Part shown: positions 1-11,300 of the stretch, in pieces | Numbering within the stretch: the stretch's first letter is position 1 | Layout of the letters: every line of letters starts with the position of its first letter | From: Temnothorax longispinosus | Taxonomy: Eukaryota; Arthropoda; Insecta; Hymenoptera; Formicidae | Direction: 5' to 3' | Assembly: GCF_030848805.1 (NCBI RefSeq) | Contig: NC_092361.1 | Location: forward strand, 18,993,406-19,057,405 | Length of the DNA: 64,000 bases | Program-made: the position numbers and the translations under genes | The notes under the pieces: generated by a model | Databases searched by the model: none | What the model was told of the DNA's origin: nothing | The model's input: only the letters and a program-made list of their open reading frames with translations

Positions 1-2170
1 AGATTAAATTCCCCGAGTAAACGGTCGGCAATCGGGTAATTTATCTGGCAACGACTTACGTATCTCTTGAAGCAACTCGATCGGGATCAATCTTTTTCAC
101 TCCTGTTTTCAAACAAGTCACGTAACTCGAGGCTTGCTTCTATTTTCTCGGGGGCAAAAGTGGAAACTGATTGCGATGCATGAAGGCAAAAACGAGGAAA
201 CTAAATACCATCGAGCGCGATTGATTTCTACTGACTTCGCCGAACAAATCGAAGGAGGAAGGTACGGGACTTGGCGATGCGGGAATTGATTCGCACGATT
301 GCGTCCGATCGATAATCGTGTCGCGTCCCGGCAGGCGCACCTCTTATCCGGTAAAAGTGCATCGCGATGTTGCCCCTTTGTCAACTGTGTATTTTAGTCA
401 TTTTAGAAAATTTTACGTGATTTTTTTTCGCGAGGCAAACTACTGGTCCAAAACGATTCAATTAAAGGACTGGCGAAGTTGCCAGTTCTCGGAAGGAAAA
501 GCGTATCTGTTTCATAATTAATCAAATTGGATCGCGGCCAAAGAGGGTATCGCAACTGACGAGGCTTGACGACCTCGTTAGTTGTCGTCGATCAGTTCTG
601 AGCAAAGGATTTTTTAATATCTCTTCAATTATTACGATTCTGTAACGGTTAGCTGTTGTACAAATGAAAGAGATTCGTACTATTGTTTAATCGCGAGTGA
701 GGAATATCATAATTGCCGTCTGGCGTTCAATCCTGCCAGCTCGGCGATTCGAATATATCTGAGACAGGAAATTCGGACTTTCAACATGATTAAAAGCATC
801 GTTATTATAACGACTAAAATTACTCTAAATATTTCACTGGCGTAAAAGTAGAAATGGATTATAAAAACATGTAATTGAATTTATAGACATTTGTAGGCTT
901 TTGAGAATATATGATCGATCGTGTAGACTGATGACTCTTTCTAATTTTCCAGCAATGTCCAAGCAGGATTAGTGCTGGTATTAAATCCTCTACAGTGTAA
1001 AGACGTGAACCGTAATAATTTTACAGATAGACATTTGAATTAAAATTCTGTTTTACAAGACTTTCCGTTGAGCTTTCTGTGAATCGTGCATTAGATGTTG
1101 AGAAGCTCAACATTCGATAGGACTGAAGCCAAAAAAAGAGGCGACCCCTCTCCTTAAAGTAGATCCATCTGATGAATCGTGTCGTTCTCAGATAAAGATA
1201 AAGATACATCACGCTCAGGATTTTTAGGCAATATATTACGCATATTGACGACCACGCAGTGTTATTTGCATGTCTGCAATACATGTATATATATTATTTT
1301 TATTTGAAATTGCCGAGGGCCTTTGGATATTAAAAATTTGACGGGTGCGAGATGCATGCAGTACAGAATGCCTTACGTATTATAATATTTGCTAGTCACG
1401 CATGTAGCGCATGAAACACCACTATTCGCTTTTATACGTACTACAACCGCGCTCGTTGCTTGTTGCTCTGTAAATTTTCCGACATGCCTAGATCGCCGAA
1501 AACCACGAAGACAGCCTTGGGAGGATACCGAAAGGCTTCGTGAAAGATGAACCATGGTCTTTTATTTGTTGAAAACATCTTATTTTTCAGAACAATTAGA
1601 GCTGTTCCATTTTCTAATTAATTATACATTGCTCTTCGCTCTTTTTATATCGATACAACTTGCCTATGCGTATCCTTTCAAATCTTATGCTAATTTAAAA
1701 ACTATACATTTGTATCTTATAACATTTTTTACGCTCAAGTAGTTCGCGCAAGAGAAATGTGTTGCTGCAAGATGCAAGGCATTTCTCAGTAGTACATATT
1801 TGTTAACTGATGTGTGTTGCAATTGTTTTCTATTAGTTTTGTTTTAATTGATAAATATGGATCAATAATGGAAGTACGTCAGAATAATGGAAATCAACAA
1901 AATTATATGAGTTTTATATAAACGAGTCTTCTATAAGAACGACTTTTGACTAATTACTTTCATAACAGACAAATTGTATATTTTATAATTACGTTAAGTC
2001 ATACTGGTTATTAACTAATGTCGCATAAAATGTCTCTTAGTTTTTTCTTCCTATGTAAGCGTGTTTGGATGAAAGATTCAGAATTCGGACGTACATTCCG
2101 TATTGTTAATGGTTTATAAAGGCATGTGACACCTATTATCAGTAAAAGAAATACTGTCCGCGCTCCGTAG
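1..2170. other. Intron or upstream region of Rim, no gene seen
   Basis: AT-rich, with only short shadow ORFs and stops in all frames. The Rim gene must continue upstream (zinc finger missing), so this is most likely intron. A small hairpin lies at 554-583 (AACTGACGAGG paired with CCTCGTTAGTT). Confidence 0.6.
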
Positions 2171-2378
2171 CATCCATTATCCTGGCAAGTGAGCGAGGAC
2201 GGTCAGAAGATTATCGGCCACATGGTTTTGCGAAAATCGGCCGGCTCCGGAAGCTGTAGTAGTATACTCGGACTAAAAGTTGTCGGTGGCAAACTATTGG
2301 AAGATGGTTCCATGGGCGCTTTGATCGAGAAGGTGAAAAAGGGTAGCACGGCGGACATAGAAGGTCAACTTAGACCTG
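2171..2378 (+). CDS. Rim: Rim exon: start of PDZ domain
   Basis: The exon opens after ccgtag at 2170 with HPLSWQVSEDGQKIIGHMVL, the lead-in and first strand of the Rim PDZ domain. The carboxylate-binding loop reads ILGLKVVGG, and the segment ends in GQLRPG. The donor is CCTG|GTAAGG at 2379. The exon starts in phase 0 and ends in phase 1 (one base of Gly). The TAG at 2168-2170 is the acceptor itself, so reading cannot continue upstream. In the family this PDZ binds ELKS/Bruchpilot and the C-terminus of voltage-gated calcium channels. Reading past the donor gives a spurious tail that does not resemble PDZ. Confidence 0.92.
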
Positions 2379-5300
2379 GTAAGGAGATTACAAAGTTTGG
2401 ATCAAGCAATTCGCAAAATGTTCAAATCGTCCAAGTCGCGAGCACCTAATTACGACGCGTTTATTAAAAACAAAATGTAAAACGTGAAATTTACGTAATG
2501 AACGTCATGATAAACGTTACGAGATACACTTTACATTACAAAACATTCTTGCCGCTATGCTCCAGAGAAATCGTAATCGGAAATTAATCATTGGTTTTGA
2601 ATCAATCAATATATTTGGTTGTTGCAAATAAAAAATGTAGGTTTTTTAATTTTTTATTTGAAACGTTTATATTACAAAATATATATATTTTTTATTAAAA
2701 TAGTCTTCATTTACTCCAATGCACTTCTTCCAACGCGATACAAGTCCTTCAATGCCTTTCTGATAGAAATCTGGAGAACGAGAGGCAATGAATTCTCCGA
2801 AAACAGTTTTTACATCATCATCTCTTTCAAATAATTTTCCTTTAAAAAAGCCGTTTAGATGCTGGAAAAAATGATAATCTGTGAGTAACAGGTTAGGAGA
2901 ATAAGGAGGATGCGGGAGAACTTTATACTTCAATTTTGTTATTTTTTTTACAGTTTGTTTTGCACTATGTGGCCGAGCATTGTCGTGAAGCAATAACACA
3001 TTGCTTCTATTAAGCATCCTTTTTAGTCTCCTGATCTGTTACTAACAGATTATTATTTTTTGAAGGAAAAATTGTTTGAAAGAGACGGCGATGTAAAAAC
3101 TGCTTTCGGAGAATTCAATGGCTCTCGTTCTCTAGATTTCTATCAGAAAGACATTGAAGGACTTGTATCTCGTTAGAAAAAGTACATTGAAGTATTGATT
3201 AAGAAAGTATGTATTAAATTTGTAATATAAACGTTTCAAATAAAAAATTGTCCTTTTATTTGCAACAATCTAATATCGATCGTTATCACATTGACTTAAT
3301 TAATAAAATTACAAGAAAACTTAAAGGTTTATTATTGATTTATTGAGAATTGGGAAAGGTAAATTATATGCCGTCATTTGTATATTTGACCGCGACATAT
3401 ATATGTGGCGGTCAGCATTCTTAATCGTGTATATTAATGAAAGATCTGTGCCTCGATCGTTTCACGAACATTTCGTCGTAGTAATCCGTGCTTTCAGCTT
3501 TGACGCCTTGAAAGCGCACGGCTTGTCGACAATGCTCGCAACAATCGCGAGCAAGCCGTTCCCGCTCCCACGACCGTGCATAAGAACCGAATCGGACGAC
3601 GCTCGACGATCTCCTGCGGCTGTTTCAGGTGACGAGGTAATCGCGTGGAATGGGAGGTTCCTTCAAGGCAAGAGCTTCCGGGAGGTTTACGACATCATCG
3701 CCGAGTCGAGGCTGGAGCCGCAGATTGAGCTCGTAGTTGAAAGAAAGATGTCGTCGATAACAACGGGGATGGCGCCTGCAGGACCGGGCCCATCGACACC
3801 CATGGCATCTAGAAGAATTGCTGCTCAGAGCCAATGGAGACAGAAACACGAGACCATCTCTGGGCCTCCGACGCCTCACCACAAAGGTGACTATGCACAC
3901 AGCACGTTCCGTTTCCAGTCGTCTTCCGACTTGATTTCGCTTCTGTGTATCACAAATGTCGTGATCTAGATTATTTTATCACCGACTCGTTCCGTTCAAA
4001 CTCGGAATATACATATCTTTTTTTTTTTTACAACTCTGAATATACTTACCATCGATTTCATACAATATGGTAGTCGTGCATGGGCTTATAGTGCCGTTAT
4101 CTTACAATTAATCAATATCATGGACGCTACAAGAAATAAATCTTATGTATATATGAATGGTGATTATACAATTAAAAGGGATGATGAGATAGATCATTAT
4201 AGGTAGATCGGCATTTATTCTTCTCAGGATGTCAGTTTGGATGTAGTACCAAAGAGTTAGAAAAGAGTGTGTTAGAAAGATGCGTTGTTTTAAGCTGAAT
4301 GCGATTATTAGAGAATCAGAAGTATTTCATCTGAAATGCATTTACATCCTTTTATTTGGGTGAAGAAAAAGTTAACATAGTTTATTTTATTTAATCCGTA
4401 AATCTTTTGTGACACCGTTTTAGGTGAAATTTATAGGGAAGATAATGGATAAGAAAAGCACAAGTTTCAAGCAGTTTCAAGCACAATACGATACCGAAAA
4501 AAATAGCACGCATAGTAATATCTATGATATATTTCAATAATTTTAAAAGACGGAAAAGTTGAAATTTATTATTCCGACTGATGAAATATTAAATCCCATT
4601 AAACGTGAAACGACGTATTGCGCTTCTCTAACATTATTATACTATTCTACTAACACCCGCATAAGTATATACGTATTAAACACATCAGAAGCAACGCTAT
4701 TGCTATTGATTACATGGTTTTTTCGCATTCCAGGTCTTAAGAAATGTTTACTATGGGGTAGGCCTCTCAGAAAACTTTCTTTAAACCATTTTCTATTGAT
4801 CAGTGTTTCTTGCCTGTATATCATTAGCCCTTTAATCTCCGTTATCGACGACCGTTTCGTGAGATTTCTCTTTAATCTCAAATCTCAACAAACGGGACCC
4901 CAGAGTCGTGATTTCGATGCTACGACAAGACGTATGGCGAAGCAACGAAAATTGATTTACTATTTATTCTGTTTTGAGTATTACCGTCGATGTTTAACGT
5001 AGTTGTAGATTGTAGTGCTAATGCACCCCTCCTCCTCCCACTGCTAAAAGAGCACATAGGTATATAGTCTTATGGGAGCAACAACTATATTATATGTATA
5101 TACACAAGATACAAAGATGCCGATATATATATATATATATATATATATAAATCCCGCATATATTGTGCTTCCTCTCTACTTAATACAAATCACGAGTATC
5201 CTCGTGTAATCCTTATGGATAAGTGTAATTTACTGTATTCGCTACTGTCTATTATCTCTACTATATATCGATCTAACATTATTATCATAATAACTCCCCT

Positions 5301-8300
5301 CATTCCTTTCGTGGCTCGTTGTCACGGATTTCCGTGATTGTGAGAACCCGTGCATGCGGACTTCACTTCTTCGAAAGACGTGGGTGTTTCCAGAACTGTT
5401 CAGAAATAGTTTATCGATTTTGCAACATCCCCGGGGGTTCGATGACGCTCTGAGATAGAACTTGGTTTTCGCATCTATAATTTCGCACACTCAAGTATCC
5501 GATCGACGCAGAGATCTCTCGAATAGACGTCTAACAGACATCCCGATCTTTCAAACGCTACTTTGAACATCTCGAAGATACATTTTCAATCTTCCTGTCG
5601 TTTGAGTATTTATTTAATATATGTATATCGTATATACAAACACGAATGTTAACATATTCACTGTCAACAATGCCAACAATGAATGTGTTAACGGTAATGA
5701 AAGCATGAAAGATTGTCCATTCATTGGATCACCCGAATTTCTTCTTCTTCTTCATTTACTTACTGTCGTCTTTTACTTCTATTCGTTATTTTCTTCGTGA
5801 CGAAACTCGCGTACCTACACTTCTCGTGAATCGCTGCAAGATCGCAGATACGAAAACAAGTTGTATCCTAGTCGAAGCTGCACGATCACTTGCAGAATTG
5901 TACGACGCGAGGCGTGAGAAACCCTCGGTTTTAGTGACGTCGCCGGGCTCGCCGGACCTGCACGCCCAAGGACGCGGTCGACACTCCCGACATCCGACCG
6001 GAAATGCGAACGTGGGCGGTAGTATCCAGGTGAAGCTGGGCTTCGATCCCGTGGGACTTCAGCTGATCGTCACGATAATTTGCGCCGCGGGGCTCACGCC
6101 AAAGAGCAACGGCCAACCTAGAAACCCTTACGCCAAAGTTTTTCTGTTTCCTGACAAAAGGTGAGTGAATTACCGTATTTCACAGTATTTTTGATGATAA
6201 TATTTTTGATCAATTGAAAATTTCGGAGAAATATGCGCAAGCCTGTAAATGCCTCAATATTTATTTTAATGTAACTCGAATATCATAAAAACGCAACTAA
6301 ATATGTTTGAAATATATTCTTTGACGTACGTTAATATTACAGTTTTGTTTTGTAATCCTTTAACGGTGACTATTCGGTCTGCGACTCATTTTGTTCTTAA
6401 TTATCGGCTAATCTTTTGAGTGCTTTGAAAATTTATATATCTTTTTAAATGTCATTTATAGCGAAAAATCGAAACGACGTACGAAGACTGTGGCGAACAC
6501 GAACGACCCTAGATGGAATCAGATTTTCGTTTATAATGGAGTCAGACGTTCGGAGCTGAGGAAGAGGGCACTGGAGATTACGGTCTGGGACTACGCTAGG
6601 TACGAGGCGAATGATTTCCTCGGCGAGGCTGTCCTGGAATTGGCAGTATGTCTCCTGAACGAGGAACCAGAATGGCATTCTCTGACCGCTCACGGAGAAC
6701 ACCGGCACGTCAGGTATGAATCGCACTCGCGGATGCTAGTAGTTCCAATGCTAAAAGCGATCAAATAAATACCTCGCATCGATACGAATCCCTTGCGGAA
6801 TGTTTGACAATGTTCCCACGTTATATCTCGCTCTGCGTAAAATGACGTAACATTATAATACGGTGACTTATCTCGTGGGTCTTAGAAATCTGCATTTCAA
6901 GACAAAGAGGGGCCTATATTCCTTGGCATTTTATGTTTCTAAACAAATAGAAAAAAAATTTAATGTCGCGATAAAATAACGGTCTAACGCTGGAATAATT
7001 AACTATTTTTTACTCCTCAGGCACTACCAAGATTCTGATGACATGATAGATTGTCATCTTAGTCCACCGTCGACCACGTCGAGATTAAGTGACTCCGACA
7101 CTTCGGAGTGCGACATTACGGATTGCGACGTGTCGAGAGAACAAAGAAGAACGGCTGACGGTGCCAGCATAAGCAGTATCGGCAGTTCCTCTAGGTAAGG
7201 CCATCTTTTAAAATCTCCGTAGTATATATAAATCTCCCGGTTTAACGAAAGAGAGTATATTGAAACCGCTGGGAAAATCAGCCAACTCAACTAGCTTAAG
7301 ATATCTGCGTCCAATACCGCATAAATCCGTCATACGCAAATCGAAGCGTTTATGCGAGAATCACGAGGTATCGAATTGATACTTTACACATTATTGAGAA
7401 CTAAATGCAGCAGTTACCCAAATACGTTACAATCAGCATATTTGATCGGTAGGAACTGCATTACTAATCTGGCAGAGTTACTGCCCCCGACTTAGGATCT
7501 AGTTTACAGATCTCGTAACTACCATCGTTATATTGTTGCATAATAGTTATTCTCGTTCTCTGTATTGCGGTCTTTATTACACAAGGAGACGTTATTTTGG
7601 CGTACGATACAGGGTATTTTCCCACAAGATTTCCTTCCGTCAGAATGCTTCCATTAGAATCAGACGTTGATTCAATCTATGCGATTAAAGAGAACTTTAC
7701 ATGACTTGAAATGAATGTACAATAAAGGAGTTTTTGTTGATTTTTTTTATTGAACTGTTCTCTCTTTATCGATTATTTGCCGTAAAATTATTGTAAAACT
7801 GTTTTTTCTTATAATTTAAAAACATTTTGTATAAAGTTTTGAAAGCGGCTCCGATAAGAGAGATCTGATTTTCTTTCTTTCTTATACGACTAAAATGTAA
7901 GCCAAGCGCAGTGGAGAAATAGAGACAAGTAGGAATATATAAAATAAATGATTGCGAACGGAAGTTTAAAAAAAAAAGATAAGACTCGAATGGGAAGGGG
8001 TCAATCGAGAGGGGGTAAAAGCCAAGTTATAAAACTGGGCAACAAGCCAATTGACATAGCAGTTGGCTCACGACCGTTGCTAGCTCCGGAAGTCAGCCTT
8101 AAAACTCGTATCCATATTAATATTCTAATGATGATGTCCGGTCGTTATTTTTGAGTATAAAGTGATTTTTGTGTTGAAGTTTTCGAGTTTCTACTTATAT
8201 GCAAAGGAAAGAAACGATAGTGTACGTTAAAAAAAAGATAACTGTCCAAAGTGTTAATTATTGTGATAATGAACCTATTTAGAATCGCGCAAAATCGCTG

Positions 8301-11300
8301 CTAAGTTAATTGATCTTAGAGAAGAAAGTTAGATATATTTGCAACTGCAATAAATTATACAGTTGCGAAAATGTGAAACCTGTGAAACTTTCCTAATGTG
8401 AACGTTTAATCATTAATAATTATAATTAAACGACAACGAAATTTACATAATAAAATTTGTGATATCCGTATTCACAACAATTATAATTCTCATATATTTA
8501 GCAAGTAAATTTCACGAAATTGTTCCAATGACGCGTCTTGCTCTCGCTTTAAAGAAAGCTCGCCCATAAATTTTTTCATCGACGATACACGCGGCAAATT
8601 GAATCAATGTAGTGGATTCAATGAACACGTAGGCTATCTTCGATAGACTTGGCAGGTAGAGTGGCAGAGATGGGGATAAGCCGAGATATTATCCGGCATC
8701 GCTCTGCGCTTCTTTTATATCGCTTCGATCTGCAAAGCGGACGCTTCTATCTCTAAGCGCGCATTAGCCTGGAAAAGCTTTCTCCGAATAATTGAAACAT
8801 TCCAGCCTGCTCTGAGAGCGGCGGACGTCCTGTACATATTTAAACAACCTTCAATATCGTTTAATGAGATTATTCGAAAGGGTTTCGCCAGTTACATTAA
8901 CATATCCATCGTCAAACCAAGCCGGCGGTACTGACATAATGGACAATGTGTGCACGTTTTGATAAAATATTTTTATTATAATTCTACGCGAGTATATACA
9001 CATTATTATATTTATGACGAAGTACGCATAGCTTTTCTGGTCAATCGCGGATACACGTATGAGAATTACAAGAAATAAATGCATAAGTTTTATACTATTT
9101 CTCTTCGCGCCTTTGCGATTCCATATTTAAACATTGCTAGAATAAAAAAAAATTACGCGTTTATACACAAAGGTTTAGGGTTGAACACATTCTTTGCAGA
9201 TTAAATTAATTCATATAAATACGGATAAAATGTTTTATGTTAAAATGTGTAAAATAATCTGTGGAGAGATAAGAAACATTAGACAATGACGCGTCGGCCG
9301 CGGCCGCGCCACCGCTCATTGATTTTGATTTTAATCGTATGTTTTGTGATTTATTTTTTAGGTTTCATAATATGCCGTCAAATTATAAGCGGTACGGCCA
9401 TTACAATTTATATCTTCTCCTCTTTCACGAATCACGCAGTCACACGTCTTGCATCCTCACCGCTAGGTTCTAATGTATTGCGCGTAGATCAGTCAAGTTA
9501 GTCATGCCGACAGATTATCTCAAGCCGGAGATGTAGTAGGGACGAGACAACGAGACGTGTATTGACGTGGTCACGTAGCTAATTTGATTTAAGAACGTAC
9601 AACAAAGGCACGAGAAATCTTCATTTGACCAAGGATATTACTTCCAAGCGTGAACGGGAGGGAAGGAAGAGAGAAAGTATTCTTTCTTTTTTTTTTGGTA
9701 AAAGAAAGAAACAACGACCGTGATACAGACGTCATCGGTGACGGAAAACATCGGCAATAAAATCTCTAATTCCTTTTCCACGCGCGATATCGCACATGCA
9801 AGTCGGTGAATATTGCAATGCACGACGTTTCGGTGTTACAAAATTGCCGGGACAATTTCTATCCTTTGTCTTCGTTTTTCGTTAAGACGCGAAAACATAG
9901 TGAAATGAACAACGAGATGTCAAGTGCGAATATTTAGCGAATCGCCATCCATGTAGGCACTTTAGACGTCATGCTGTCATTGCTTCTCGCATATACGCAT
10001 ATTATATTAGATGCGACAAGACATGGCTTCTAGAATGCTTAGTGCATTGCAGTGCATCGGCCGGGGTGGATTGAGTTTTGTCGAAGCTTTGACTGCAGTT
10101 CGCCCGATTTTCGTGACTATCTTGCCCATCGACATATTGTTTTTCGTTGCCAAAAATGGTGAAAATTATTCTGGATTTTGTATCTTACACATCTCGCACG
10201 GTTCCTTTTGATGTGTAATACTTACACAGTACTTGGCACTCATCGAACGCACTTACACGGCATATTCTTAATTTATGACGAGTCACTCTCTTTTTTGTCG
10301 CGTATACTCTCATTTTTGGCAACGAAAGGAGCCCCGCGAGATCGAGAACACCAAAGAGAACGCTCGACTGCATTGCCGAGTAACTTGGAGCTGCTGTGCG
10401 CCAAATTAGGAGATATGCATTCGCAGTTTGCGATCTGAGAAGTCAAATCGAGCTCGCGCTTATGCGCCAAAATATGTACGAAGACAATTTGAAAGATAGC
10501 ATTAACGAGTGAGAGGATTTTATTCTTATCTCAACGTTTTCGACTCCGTCCTCGGTGCTGCGTAGCTCATTCTCACTCCTAGCATTTGAACATCTTCTTT
10601 TCTGCTTCCCCACCATCCTGGCCGCATGTACATTTTAGCGCGAGATCACAGCACTCGCCTCATTTAACTTGTAAGCCACGCAGCATTCATTGATTGATGA
10701 AAAAAAATGAACGCATGCTGGAGCAGCCACTATTCTAGCCCGCCGCCGGAGAGGGAACTCTGCGTCGATGGCGAACATCGGAGTCGAAGAGATATGTCGC
10801 CTCAGGGACGTAAAAGGGCAGCCCTAATGATTTCTCGTGACCAACAACCTGCTTCTATCTCGAGTTATCAGGCATATCGTAAGGTAAATGTTCGAGAACG
10901 TTTGGTTTTAATTTTTATTTGAGTACCGATTGCAAAAGAGTTACAAGAAAGAAAAAGTGTGCATGTGCGCGCGCGTGTGTGTTCGAGTTTTGATCGAATT
11001 TTTTAACTAAGAAAAAATGGATTGCAGAAATTAATTAATGATTAATTAATTTCTGCGAGCCATTTTTTTCGCGAATAAAAAAAAAAGAAAAATTATTGAT
11101 ACTCTATTGCTGCATGAGACATCGAAGCACATGTTATTAAATATACAACATTTATCGAAGTGTATCCTTGTACATTATTAAATACGTATCGCAGGACGAG
11201 ATCCATCGGGGAATGATGGGTCACAGGTCGCACAGCGCGGCACCTATGGACTCTTCGAGTGTCAGATACCGAGGAAGATCTCAGAGTCCCACCGGTCATC

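Larger units (their letters stand above)
2614..3273. mobile_element. Composite of two mariner 3' ends in inverted orientation
   Basis: Both outer ends carry the same inverted repeat: left TTTGGTTGTTGCAAATAAA, right reverse-complement TTAGATTGTTGCAAATAAA. Each is followed by a shared stretch ending GAAACGTTTATATTACAAA. TA dinucleotides sit just outside both ends (2612-2613 and 3274-3275), as expected for Tc1/mariner insertion. The left half encodes, on the minus strand, the C-terminal part of a mariner transposase (HDNARPHSAKQ, then PPYSPNLLLTDYHFF). The right half encodes a related, decayed C-terminus on the plus strand. No 5' transposase half is present, so the element is non-autonomous and looks like a product of aberrant transposition. 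It lies in the Rim intron between the PDZ exons. Confidence 0.85.

Noticed and set aside
4559..5002. 147-codon ORF in a Rim intron
   Set aside because: AT-rich composition, no domain, no acceptor/donor fitting Rim phases, and a large overlapping shadow on the minus strand.
10178..10510. Coiled-coil-like reading (NLELLCAKLGDMHSQF, then in another frame LRSQIELALMRQNMYEDNL)
   Set aside because: The two halves are in different frames and no splice sites match the Rim phase 2 on both sides. Probably chance, though an old pseudogene fragment cannot be excluded.
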